Positions 17,260-26,995 of a stretch of DNA of 64,000 nt are shown piece by piece (positions within the stretch are counted from its first letter, which is position 1; each line of letters starts with the position of its first letter). Source of the stretch: Hymenobacter jeollabukensis (GTDB taxonomy: Bacteria > Bacteroidota > Bacteroidia > Cytophagales > Hymenobacteraceae); NCBI RefSeq assembly GCF_005771675.1, contig NZ_VAJM01000005.1, forward strand, positions 1 through 64,000. Reading direction: 5' to 3'. A model generated the notes under the pieces. It was not told the DNA's origin. It searched no databases and saw only the letters and a program-made list of their open reading frames with translations. Made by a program: the position numbers and the translations under genes.

Positions 17260-18007
17260 CGTAGACGCCGTAGGTGCAATAATTGACCCACTCGCCGAGG
17301 TTGACGTAGCGGCTATGCGCGCCCACGGGCACGTCGAGGGGAAGGTGACGGTGGCCGAACACGTAGTAGTCGTGGTGGAAACGCTTTTCCAGCTCCCGGC
17401 AGTACACCAGCAGCCACTCGTCGTCGCCGAGGTAGATGTCGTCCTTGGCCGTGTTGCTCAGGCGGCTGCGCTGGCTCCAGGCGTTGGCAATGCCGATGCC
17501 CACGTTGGGGTGAATGCGCGCAAACAGCCACTGGGCCACCGGCGAGGCAAAAATGCGCTTCAGCACCTTGTAGGTGTAGTCTTTGGGCCCCAGCCCGTCG
17601 CCGTGGCCGAGGTGGAAGCGCTGCTCCCCGATAGTGAGGCTGACCGGGTGGCGCAGCACCGGAATGCCCAGCTCCTGGGTGAAATAGCCGAACATCCACA
17701 TGTCGTGGTTGCCGGTGAAGAAGGTCACGGGTATCCCGCCGTCGACCAGCTCGGCCAGCTTGCCCTGCAGGCGGATAAAGCCCCGGGGAATGGCGTGGCG
17801 GTACTCAAACCAGAAGTCGAAAATGTCGCCGACGAGGTATATGGCGGCCGCATCCTGGGCCGCCATGTCCAGCCAGCGCACGATGCGCCGCTCCCGCTCC
17901 CGCGAGCTGGCCGGGTTGGGCGCGCCGAGGTGAAAATCAGAAGCGAAGTACACCTTGCGGCCCGGCGCCAGCACGATGGGGGGCAGCTCAGGCAGTGGCG
18001 AGGTCAT
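17222..18007 (-). CDS. lpxH: UDP-2,3-diacylglucosamine hydrolase (LpxH-like)
   Basis: 261-residue calcineurin-like phosphoesterase. All metal-binding motifs of LpxH are present: ASDFHLG, GDIFDFW, GNHDMW, LGHGDG and FGHRHLP. LpxH removes UMP from UDP-2,3-diacylglucosamine to give lipid X in lipid A synthesis, at the inner face of the cytoplasmic membrane. The ATG at 18007 overlaps the end of the lutC-like gene by 20 nt. The middle segment includes an insertion of about 25 residues (FARIHPNVGIGIANAWSQRS) usual for Bacteroidota members. Confidence 0.87.
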   Translation of the reverse strand: MTSPLPELPPIVLAPGRKVYFASDFHLGAPNPASSRERERRIVRWLDMAAQDAAAIYLVGDIFDFWFEYRHAIPRGFIRLQGKLAELVDGGIPVTFFTGNHDMWMFGYFTQELGIPVLRHPVSLTIGEQRFHLGHGDGLGPKDYTYKVLKRIFASPVAQWLFARIHPNVGIGIANAWSQRSRLSNTAKDDIYLGDDEWLLVYCRELEKRFHHDYYVFGHRHLPLDVPVGAHSRYVNLGEWVNYCTYGVYDGNNLSLERFEG

Positions 18008-18644
18008 CCAGCAGGAACAAGGTGATGCTGCGCGGCCCGTGGGCGCCGAGCACGAGGGTTTTCTCGATGTCGGCGGTGCGGCTGGGGCCGGTGGCCAGGG
18101 AAAGCATGGACGGCAGCTTGTCCAGCCCGCCGAACTTGTCCTGGGCCAGCAGCAGGGCGTCGCTGATGTCGGCCACCACCTGCGAGGCGCGGGCAAAGAC
18201 CAGCTGCTGATCGGGGTAGATGCTCAGGCGCCGGCCGCTGGCCGTGGTCGAGCTGAGCAGCACCGAGCCGGTGCGGGCTACCAGGGCTTCGCAGGTGGTC
18301 AGGCCCGCGTCGGCGTGGGCAATAAAGTCGGTTTCGTCGCCGGTGTGCACGATGCCGGCCGCGTGCAGCAGCTTCTTCAGCTCCGGCTCCCACACGAACA
18401 GGTGCTCGATGTTGCGCTCCTTTTTGTGGTTGTAGAGCAGGTCGTAGAAGTGCTCCACGGTGGCGCAGTAGTAGAACGTGCCGCCGGCCCGCACGAAGCT
18501 CTCGGCGAAGCTGATGGTCAGGTCGTCGGCCGGGGCCGGAAAGAGCGGCGCGGTGAAGTTGGGCACGGCCGGCTGCTGCGGACTGGGCTGCTGCAGGGCC
18601 GTGCGGATGCGCTTCAGGATGATGTCACGGGACGTTTCGGCCAT
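17988..18644 (-). CDS. LUD domain protein, LutC/YkgG-like
   Basis: 218 residues with the LUD fold: DIILKRIRTAL at the start, TYYC-like VEHFYDLL, a central DAGLTTCEALVARTGSVLLSS and a C-terminal GPSRTADIEKTLVLGAHGPR, the conserved LutC end. LutC works with LutA and LutB in lactate oxidation in Bacillus; neither partner is in this window, so the physiological role here is uncertain. ATG 18644 is chosen over a TTG two codons upstream. It heads an overlapping cluster with lpxH and the propeller protein. A -7 box ends only 3 nt before the ATG. Confidence 0.85.
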   Translation of the reverse strand: MAETSRDIILKRIRTALQQPSPQQPAVPNFTAPLFPAPADDLTISFAESFVRAGGTFYYCATVEHFYDLLYNHKKERNIEHLFVWEPELKKLLHAAGIVHTGDETDFIAHADAGLTTCEALVARTGSVLLSSTTASGRRLSIYPDQQLVFARASQVVADISDALLLAQDKFGGLDKLPSMLSLATGPSRTADIEKTLVLGAHGPRSITLFLLDDLATA

Positions 18645-18647
18645 GTA

Positions 18648-18655
18648 CAAAGCTA
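18648..18655 (-). promoter_or_regulatory. -7 box immediately before lutC-like gene
   Basis: Minus strand TAGCTTTG matches TAnnTTTG exactly and is separated from the ATG by 3 nt (tac). Transcription would start at or next to the A of the ATG, implying a leaderless mRNA. Confidence 0.45.
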
Positions 18656-18659
18656 ATCA

Positions 18660-18696
18660 CGGATTCTTGCGGATTCTCCGGATTTCGCGGATTTTG
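18660..18696. repeat. four short cggatt-type tandem units
   Basis: cggattcttg, cggattctc, cggatttcg and cggattttg follow one another at 18660, 18670, 18679 and 18688, a 9-10-nt period, in the divergent gap upstream of the lutC-like gene. Confidence 0.5.
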
Positions 18697-18752
18697 TGGA
18701 CGATTCGTGGCCAGGAACATCCTGGCTGGCTGATCAATCAACCGCTTGAAGT

Positions 18753-19070
18753 ATGCAGCCTGCCAATATTTTGCGAATCGATACGCTTGATGAAAGCTGG
18801 TCGGATAAGGACAACGTAATGCTGCACGCCTGCTTTCAGCTGCTCACCGACTGCATCGAAAAGGAGGGCCTGCTTACGCATTGGGATTGGACGGCCGACC
18901 AGCGGGGGGACGTTAAAATAGAGCTGGAAACGCTCTATAGCTGGTGGAAACAGCGGGTGCAACGCGACCAGGCCGATGGTATCGACTGGATATGGACGCC
19001 GGGGCAACACGAAGAAGACAACATGATGCTGACTCGCTTAGTGAAGCTACGAGGCTATCTGTGGACGTAA
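18753..19070 (+). CDS. hypothetical protein with WWK/LWT motif, phage-like
   Basis: 105 residues, soluble, acidic. The C-terminal half holds LETLYSWWKQR and EEDNMMLTRLVKLRGYLWT. From memory, small proteins of T4-like phages carry the same layout (an LYxWWK segment, then an acidic stretch, then MLxRLxKxRxxLWT); this was not checked by search. Function unknown. Codon use is more AT-rich than its neighbours, in keeping with transfer. The next gene starts 10 nt after its stop, so they are probably co-transcribed. Confidence 0.65.
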   Translation: MQPANILRIDTLDESWSDKDNVMLHACFQLLTDCIEKEGLLTHWDWTADQRGDVKIELETLYSWWKQRVQRDQADGIDWIWTPGQHEEDNMMLTRLVKLRGYLWT

Positions 19071-19080
19071 TTGCCGCCAT

Positions 19081-19536
19081 ATGGGTCACCACATCTTCGC
19101 CCTTGTCACCGCCGGCCCCGTCGACCAAGCGCAAGCCGCCGCCTACGAGCTGCCCTGTTTCCTGGAAAACGGCTACACCATCATCGGCCTGAACGCCTAC
19201 CACAGCGACTATTGGGCCGACAAGCTAGACATCCCGCACCGCAACTATTCCGATATCATCCTCGACAACGACGTCACCCGTTTCCTGGCCCGGGCGCTGG
19301 GCCTCGGCCGCTACGCCCTCATCAGCACCGATTACTTCGGCGGCAGCGGCGAGCAGCACGCGGCGGTGTACGATGCCGGCCAAGTGCTGATGCCCGCCAC
19401 CGCCGGCGGCATCAACGCGGCGCTGCGGCTGCTGGGCGTGAGGCGTGGCCCGCTGACGGATGAGTTTGACGCCATCAGCCTGGGCAAGTACCGGAGCTTC
19501 GAGGACCATTTCGAGCGGTACTACGACCTCGACTAA
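19081..19536 (+). CDS. hypothetical protein
   Basis: 151 residues, no signal peptide or membrane segment. It has aromatic and acidic stretches such as GLNAYHSDYWADKLDIP and GRYALISTDYFGGSGEQHAAVYD, which hint at an alpha/beta domain, but no family is recognised. Likely start is ATG 19081, 10 nt after the preceding small gene. High GC3 and its position between two ordinary genes support coding. Confidence 0.68.
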   Translation: MGHHIFALVTAGPVDQAQAAAYELPCFLENGYTIIGLNAYHSDYWADKLDIPHRNYSDIILDNDVTRFLARALGLGRYALISTDYFGGSGEQHAAVYDAGQVLMPATAGGINAALRLLGVRRGPLTDEFDAISLGKYRSFEDHFERYYDLD

Positions 19537-19541
19537 AGGCC

Positions 19542-19578
19542 ACGGCCCGGCTCAACCAATGAGGTCGAACCGGGCCGT
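19542..19578. terminator. hairpin between convergent genes
   Basis: acggcccggctc and gaaccgggccgt pair over 12 nt (one G-T) around a 13-nt loop. The flank is only weakly T-rich, so termination is likely but not certain. Confidence 0.5.
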
Positions 19579-19599
19579 AGTCTTGGGTGCGTGTCAGTT

Positions 19600-21654
19600 T
19601 TACTTACCAATCACCTTGAACTCGGTGCGTCGGTTCAGCTGCCGGCCTTCCTTGGTGGTGTTGGGCGCCACCGGCTGCGTGTCGCCGTAGCCGGCGGAGC
19701 TGAGGCGGGCGGCGGCCACGCCATGGGCGGTCAGGTAGTCCACCACGGCCTTGGCGCGGCGCAACGAGAGGTCCTTGTTGTACTCGGCCTTGCCCACGTT
19801 ATCCGTGTGGCCCGACATTTCAATGCGCAAAGCCGGGTATTCCACCGTCATCAGCTGCACCAGGCGCTCCAACTCGGCGGTGCTTTCCTTGCGCAGGGTG
19901 GCTTTGTCGAAGTCAAAGAAGATGTTGTTCAGCACCACCTTGGCGCCCACGTCCAGCTTCTTGAGCGGAATGTCCTTCACCACTTCCGAGTAGGCCGCGC
20001 CCTGGGGCAGGTCGAAGTTTTCGGAGTGGAACAGGTAGCCTTCCTTGCGCACCACGATGCCGTAGTTCACGCCCGAGGGCAGCGACACCAGGTAGCGCCC
20101 CGACTGCGAGTTCGAGCGGAACGAGGCAATAACCTGGTTGAGCGTGTTGTCGACCAGGTCGATGGTGGCCTCGATGGGCTGCTTGCTGTCGGCATCCGTC
20201 ACGGTGCCTTTCAGGATGGTTACCTGGGCGGTGGCAATGGGCACGGCCGGGGCCAGCAGCGTCTGCCGCACCGGGGCGGCGCGGGAGGCCAGCAGCGGCT
20301 CCTCGGAGGAAATAACCGGCGGCTTCTCCGGGCCCAGGAAGGTAATCATGTAGATGTCGCGGCTGCCCTGCGTGTCGTCGCGGGAGGAGGCGAAGTAGCC
20401 GTGGCGCCCCGAGGCCGACAGCACGAAGAACACGTCGTCGTCGGGGGTGTTGATGGGCCAGCCCAGGTTTTCGGGCTTGGTCCACTGCCCGTTTTTCCAC
20501 TCCGAGCGGAAGATGTCGTAGCCGCCCATCGAGTTGTGGCCCTGCGAGGAGAAGTAGATGGTCTTCCCGTCGGGGTGCACGAAGATGCCGTCCTCGTCGT
20601 AGGGCGTGTTGATGACCGAGCCCAGGTTTTCGGCCTTGCCCTTGCCCTCGATGTCGAGCCGCCAGATGTCGTGGCCGCCGCGCGAGCTTTCCTCCGAGCC
20701 GTTGCTGACGAAGTACAGCATCCGCCCGTTCGGGGCGTAGGCCGCCGAGGACTCGTGCGACTGGCCACCGTTGACGCGCCGGCCCAACGAGCCGGGCTTG
20801 CTCCAGGCCGAGCCTTTCAGGTTGGCCTCGTGCAGGTCGCCGGCGCCATCTTCCACGTAGGTCACCAGCTTCTGCCCGTCGGGCGAAATGGCTACCACCG
20901 CGTCGTGGCCCTTGGTATTCACCGTCGGCCCCAGGTTCTTGGCCTGCTGCCACTGCCCGTCTTTCCCCTTCACCGACTGCCAGATGTCCTCGAAATAGCC
21001 GCCGATAAACGGGTCTTTCTCGTCGCCCACGCCCCCGTCGCGGCGGGAGGTAAACAGCATCACCGACTCGTCGGCCGTGATGACCGGGCCGTACTCCGGG
21101 TAGGGCGTGTTGATGGCCGGCCCCACGTTGTCGATGAAGGCGCGGGTGGGCGTTTTCATCAAGGCCAGCCCCGCTTCACACTCCTGAATCTTCTTGCGAA
21201 TGTCGTTCTGCTGGGCGGTGGCGTTCTTGCCGCCGGGGGCCGGCTGGGCGGCTTTGTATTCGGCAATGGCCTCTTCCCAGCGGGCATTCAGGTGCAGGCC
21301 GCGGCCCAGCATGTAGCGGATACGCGCGTCCACCTGCGGGTCGAGCTGGTAGGCCTTCTGCAGGTAGGGCAGGGCCTTGGATTTGTAGGTCGAGTTCAGG
21401 TAGCAGTGCCCGATGCGGAAGTTGAGCTGGGCGTTGTTGGGGTTCACCTGCTGGGCGGCCAGAAAGTGCGGCAACGCCTGCTCGTAGCGCGGCGGGTCGG
21501 TTTCGTACCAGCCGTTGGCCTCCTTCAGCTCCTTTTGGGCGTTCTTGAGGCTTTCCTTGTCGCCCTTGAACTCGTCTTTGGTGAAGTCCACGTTCTGCGC
21601 CTGCGCCGTCAGCGTCAGCAACAAAAAGGAAGCGGCGTATAAATATCTAAGCAT
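19600..21654 (-). CDS. PorE-like OmpA-family protein (TPR, beta-propeller, CRD, OmpA)
   Basis: 684 residues with signal peptide (cleavage AQAQ, residues 1-20). Domain order: TPR-like repeats at about 25-165; a PD40/WD40-like six-blade region at about 170-430 with repeated SPDGQKLV, APNGRMLYFVSN, HPDGKTIYFSSQG and SASGRHGYFASS; a carboxypeptidase-regulatory-like fold at about 470-545; and an OmpA C-terminal peptidoglycan-binding domain from about 565 (FFDFDKATL, MSGHTDNVG, LSLRRAKAVVDYL). This is the architecture of PorE, which links the type IX secretion core to the cell wall. Many Bacteroidota have several such paralogues, so PorE itself is a good but not certain call. Confidence 0.85.
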   Translation of the reverse strand: MLRYLYAASFLLLTLTAQAQNVDFTKDEFKGDKESLKNAQKELKEANGWYETDPPRYEQALPHFLAAQQVNPNNAQLNFRIGHCYLNSTYKSKALPYLQKAYQLDPQVDARIRYMLGRGLHLNARWEEAIAEYKAAQPAPGGKNATAQQNDIRKKIQECEAGLALMKTPTRAFIDNVGPAINTPYPEYGPVITADESVMLFTSRRDGGVGDEKDPFIGGYFEDIWQSVKGKDGQWQQAKNLGPTVNTKGHDAVVAISPDGQKLVTYVEDGAGDLHEANLKGSAWSKPGSLGRRVNGGQSHESSAAYAPNGRMLYFVSNGSEESSRGGHDIWRLDIEGKGKAENLGSVINTPYDEDGIFVHPDGKTIYFSSQGHNSMGGYDIFRSEWKNGQWTKPENLGWPINTPDDDVFFVLSASGRHGYFASSRDDTQGSRDIYMITFLGPEKPPVISSEEPLLASRAAPVRQTLLAPAVPIATAQVTILKGTVTDADSKQPIEATIDLVDNTLNQVIASFRSNSQSGRYLVSLPSGVNYGIVVRKEGYLFHSENFDLPQGAAYSEVVKDIPLKKLDVGAKVVLNNIFFDFDKATLRKESTAELERLVQLMTVEYPALRIEMSGHTDNVGKAEYNKDLSLRRAKAVVDYLTAHGVAAARLSSAGYGDTQPVAPNTTKEGRQLNRRTEFKVIGK

Positions 21655-21756
21655 GTTTTCTGAAAGATGATGGATGACTGGATGAGTAAATGAGTAGATG
21701 GAGGTTACAAAGCAGGCATCTGCTCAGCCACTCATCTAGTCATCTGCTCATCCCAC

Positions 21757-22812
21757 CTATTCGCAGCCCGAGTTGGCGGCGTAGGCGGTGCCGGCCGTTA
21801 TGCCCAGCTCGGCGGCTTTGCGCCAGTCGGCGCAGGCGCCGGGCACGTTGCGCAGCATCTCGCGGGCGTGGCCGCGGTTCAGGTAGGCCTCGGCGTACTG
21901 CGGGTTCTGACCGATGGCAGCCGTGGCGTCGGCTTCGGCGGCCTTGTAGTTCTTGAGCTGCTGGTAGGCGGCGGCGCGGTTGTTCAAAGCCAGCGCGTAG
22001 TCGGGCTTGAGCTTCAGGGCCTGCGTCAGGTCGTCGACGGCGGCCTGGTACTCGCCGGCTTCGTAGCGGGCCCCGGCGCGGCCGAGGTAGCCCACCGGGT
22101 CGTCCTGGCGGCGGCGCAGGTAGTCGGAGTAGTCTTCCTGGGCGCCCTTGTAGTCCTTCTGCCGGCGCTTGGCGGCGGCGCGGTTCAGCAGGGCCACGTG
22201 CAGGTCGGGGTTGAGGCGCAGGGCCTCGGTGTAGTCGCGCACGGCGGCCTCGGGCTGGCCCAGCTGCCGCTCGGCGCTGGCCCGGTCGTGCCAAGCATAG
22301 GCGTACTTCGGATCGACTTTGGTGGCCTGGGTGAAGTCCTGCAGGGCGGCCTGGTAGTCGCCCTTCTCGAAGCGCAGGGCGCCGCGGTCGTACCAGGCGG
22401 CGGCGTAGTCGGGCTTCAGCTCGGTGACTTTGCTGTAGTCCTGCTCGGCTTCGGCGGGCAGGTTCTGGGCCTGCTTGGCCTGGGCGCGGCCGTACCAGGC
22501 GGTGAAGGTGCTCGGATCCAGGCGGATGGCCTCGTTGTAGTCCTGCACGGCCGGGGCGTATTGCTTCAGCTCGTAGCGGGTGGCGGCGCGGTTGTAGTAG
22601 GCCTTGGCAAAATCAGGCTTGGCCGCCAGCGCCCGGTCAAAGTCCTGAATGGCGGCGTTGTAGCTTTTTTCGTTGAACTTCGCGACGCCGCTATTGTAAT
22701 ATTTCTCGGCAAGCTGCGCGGGCGGTAGGGTGGAAGCTCGCACTGTGTCGGTCTGCGCCTGGGCCGCAAAGGCCGTTAGGGTGCATCCAAAAAGGAATAA
22801 GTATTGTTTCAT
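21757..22812 (-). CDS. exported tetratricopeptide-repeat protein
   Basis: 351 residues with a signal peptide (FLFGCTLTAFAAQAQ). From residue 30 the protein is about eight 34-residue TPR units, with blocks such as YNRAATRYELKQY, WYGRAQAKQAQNLP, WYDRGALRFEKGDY and LNNRAAAYQQLKNYKAA, and it ends in a Cys-containing cap (GACADWRKAAELG...NSGCE), a common end for Bacteroidota periplasmic TPR proteins. Probably an envelope scaffold. Same strand as the PorE-like gene, 102 nt upstream of it; the gap holds degenerate gatga/tcatc inverted repeats. Confidence 0.82.
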   Translation of the reverse strand: MKQYLFLFGCTLTAFAAQAQTDTVRASTLPPAQLAEKYYNSGVAKFNEKSYNAAIQDFDRALAAKPDFAKAYYNRAATRYELKQYAPAVQDYNEAIRLDPSTFTAWYGRAQAKQAQNLPAEAEQDYSKVTELKPDYAAAWYDRGALRFEKGDYQAALQDFTQATKVDPKYAYAWHDRASAERQLGQPEAAVRDYTEALRLNPDLHVALLNRAAAKRRQKDYKGAQEDYSDYLRRRQDDPVGYLGRAGARYEAGEYQAAVDDLTQALKLKPDYALALNNRAAAYQQLKNYKAAEADATAAIGQNPQYAEAYLNRGHAREMLRNVPGACADWRKAAELGITAGTAYAANSGCE

Positions 22813-22910
22813 AGAAGCGCCGCGGCGTGGAAGAGGGGTCGGTGACTTGTCGAAATATATTGCATTTTTCCGGACATCTGGAAGATGATGGATGAAAGAT
22901 GAGCGGAAAG

Positions 22911-23028
22911 GAACGTCATGTCGAGCGCAGCCGAGACATCTCGCGTGCTGATGCCAGATAGTAGAATCACGTTCAACGAGGGAGTTACTATCAAGCGAGA
23001 TGTCTCGGCTGCGCTCGACATGACGTTC
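22911..23028. repeat. 118-bp palindromic element, 34-bp perfect arms
   Basis: The arms 22911-22944 and 22995-23028 are perfectly complementary over 34 nt (core cgagcgcagccgagacatct). The loop of 50 nt contains a smaller inverted pair (gatagta / tactatc). No T-run. A diverged relative lies at 60861-60932. This looks like a dispersed intergenic palindrome family. Confidence 0.85.
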
Positions 23029-23036
23029 TTATTGAC

Positions 23037-23333
23037 TCATCCGCCCTCAAGCACCGCCAGTACCAGCGCCTGCCATTCCTCGACCTCCGAGCCGGCGAAG
23101 CGTGCCCTACCAGCGCGGCGGTACCAGTAGCCGGCGTTGGCCAGGTCGCCTTCGCGGCGGTGCAGGTAGGCGTGCAGCCAGCAGGCCAGCGGGTTGGTTT
23201 CGTCCTGCTGGGCCAGGTCGTGGGCGGCGTCCCAGCGGCCGTGGTGCTCCAGCCACAGGGCGCGCAGTAGGGGTGAGAGCGTAGCGGGTGGAGCCGGCGC
23301 GGTGAGGGTGGCGGTGAATTCGGCGTAGGTCAT
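23037..23333 (-). CDS. small hypothetical helical protein
   Basis: 98 residues beginning MTYAEFTATL. It has a TPR-like helical core, LLRALWLEHHGRWDAAHDLAQ and ACWLHAYLHRREGDLANAGYWYRRAGR, and no signal peptide. I cannot name a family; it may serve as a small protein-binding adaptor. ATG 23333 is preferred, as the extension further upstream runs into the promoter region of the bacilliredoxin gene. Confidence 0.65.
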   Translation of the reverse strand: MTYAEFTATLTAPAPPATLSPLLRALWLEHHGRWDAAHDLAQQDETNPLACWLHAYLHRREGDLANAGYWYRRAGRARFAGSEVEEWQALVLAVLEGG

Positions 23334-23415
23334 CAGGCGAAAAATATATAGCACCGGCAAACTTCTGCCCCCCGACTGGTGGTTATACACGCGGTCCGCC
23401 CAAGCGGAGTTTGCG

Positions 23416-23423
23416 TAGTTTTG
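23416..23423 (+). promoter_or_regulatory. -7 box for the bacilliredoxin gene
   Basis: tagttttg matches TAnnTTTG exactly, 61 nt before the ATG at 23485. No good -33 box was found. Confidence 0.45.
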
Positions 23424-23484
23424 CAAGCCGCGGCTTCGGCCGTGCGTTCCTTCGACATTTTCCTACCCCAAGCGTTTGTCAATC

Positions 23485-23910
23485 ATGGCAATGTACCCCG
23501 AATACATGGTGGCCCCCATCCGCCAGGACCTCACCGAAGCCGGCTTCGAGCAGCTCTACTCGCCCGAAGAAGTGGAATCGGCCCTCAACCTCCAGGAAGG
23601 CACCGTGCTGGTGGCCGTCAACTCGGTGTGCGGCTGCGCCGCCGCCAAGGCCCGCCCGGCCCTGAAAATGGCTTTGTCCTCGTCGGACAAGAAGCCCGCC
23701 AAGCTGGTGACGGTGTTTGCCGGCATGGAAACCGAAGCCGTGGCCAAAGCCCGCGAGTTCATGCTGCCCTACCCGCCCTCTTCGCCGAGCATTGCCCTCT
23801 TCAAAGACGGCGAGCTGGTGCACATGATCGAGCGCTACCACATCGAAGGCAACGATTTAATGCGCATTGTGGACAACCTTCAGGGCGCTTTTGCCGAATA
23901 CTGCGACTAG
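23485..23910 (+). CDS. BrxA/BrxB family bacilliredoxin
   Basis: 141 residues of the YphP/YqiW (DUF1094) family. The active-site motif CGC (in NSVCGCAAAKARP, near residue 50) is intact. These thioredoxin-fold proteins remove bacillithiol from S-bacillithiolated proteins in Firmicutes; whether this organism makes bacillithiol cannot be told from the window. The start at ATG 23485 (MAMYPEYMVAPIRQDL) is the usual N-terminus of the family; a TTG lies three codons upstream. A terminator follows at 23931. Confidence 0.88.
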   Translation: MAMYPEYMVAPIRQDLTEAGFEQLYSPEEVESALNLQEGTVLVAVNSVCGCAAAKARPALKMALSSSDKKPAKLVTVFAGMETEAVAKAREFMLPYPPSSPSIALFKDGELVHMIERYHIEGNDLMRIVDNLQGAFAEYCD

Positions 23911-23930
23911 TAAAAGTTTTTCATGCACCG

Positions 23931-23965
23931 AAAAAGGCCCGCGGCACTTGCCGAGGGCCTTTTTG
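23931..23965. terminator. terminator after the bacilliredoxin gene
   Basis: aaaaaggcccgcggc and gccgagggccttttt form a stem with one small bulge, with T- and A-runs on both sides, so it can serve the converging DHFR-like gene as well. Confidence 0.85.
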
Positions 23966-24028
23966 CTTTGTTGTCAGTGCCAAAACGGAACGGCCTTCCG
24001 CCCGTAACCGGGGAGGCGCGCTCAGGAA

Positions 24029-24553
24029 TTACCGTTTCAGCGCGTATTCCAGCATCAGCACCCCATCCGGGTAGCGCGTGAGGTCTTCCAGCACGAGTTG
24101 TTGCGGCGGCGGCTGGTTGAGCAGCTTGATGCCGCGACCCAGAAATACGGGCATCACCGCCAGCATCAGCCGATCGACGAGGCCGAGGGCGTTGAACGAG
24201 TCGATGAGCTGCGCGCCGCCCATCAGCCAGGTGCGGCCGTCGGGCAGCTGCCGCACCAGCTCCTCCACCGGATCAGGCCAGAGCCAGACGTCCGGATCGA
24301 CCGTGGTGGGCAGCTCCCGCCGGGTGCATACGTACACCGGCAGGCCTTTGTAGGGCCACTCGGGCCAGCCAAACCCGAGAATTTGTTCGTAGGTCTTCGC
24401 GCCCATGACCACGGCGCTGAGTGACTTCTGAAACGCCTGGTAGCCGTAATCGATACCGGCTTCTTCGAAAGGCTGCAGGAACTTCACGCCGCCATCCTCC
24501 TCGGCGATGTAGCCGTCCAGCGAGGCGGCGATGTAGAGCACAATTTCAGGCAT
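24029..24553 (-). CDS. dihydrofolate reductase family protein (RibD C-terminal-like)
   Basis: 174 residues. MPEIVLYIAASLDGYIA opens the fold as in the YyaP/YwjB type; VVMGAKTYEQILGFGWPEW and TWLMGGAQLIDSF are the NADPH-side motifs of this superfamily. It lacks the full set of active-site residues of true folate reductases, so a flavin- or deaminase-like reductase role is possible. ATG 24553 chosen because the fold begins there. Confidence 0.87.
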   Translation of the reverse strand: MPEIVLYIAASLDGYIAEEDGGVKFLQPFEEAGIDYGYQAFQKSLSAVVMGAKTYEQILGFGWPEWPYKGLPVYVCTRRELPTTVDPDVWLWPDPVEELVRQLPDGRTWLMGGAQLIDSFNALGLVDRLMLAVMPVFLGRGIKLLNQPPPQQLVLEDLTRYPDGVLMLEYALKR

Positions 24554-24601
24554 GGCGGAAGGTACGCATTCGGCTTGTCGAGCGTAATGGGGAAGAGCAA
24601 C

Positions 24602-24634
24602 GAAAACGCCCGTGGTCATATTGACCACGGGCGT
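24602..24634 (-). terminator. terminator of recQ
   Basis: acgcccgtggtca and tgaccacgggcgt form a perfect 13-bp stem with TTTT next to it on the minus strand, 26 nt after the recQ stop codon. Confidence 0.85.
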
Positions 24635-24660
24635 CCGCAAAATCCGTAGGATTTCGTGAT

Positions 24661-26892
<2,232 letters not shown>

Positions 26893-26962
26893 CGTACTTC
26901 CTCGCTGAGCAAAAGGGTAAACCAGACGAAATTCACGCTCGGGGTTTACTGCTCAATCTAGA

Positions 26963-26995
26963 CAAATTTAGATTGAAACCGTTGACGGACGTCAA
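26963..26995 (-). promoter_or_regulatory. promoter of recQ
   Basis: On the minus strand TTG (26995-26993), 22-nt spacer, then TAAATTTG (26970-26963), an exact -7 match with good spacing, 70 nt before the recQ ATG. It overlaps the start region of the divergent sugar isomerase gene. Confidence 0.6.
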
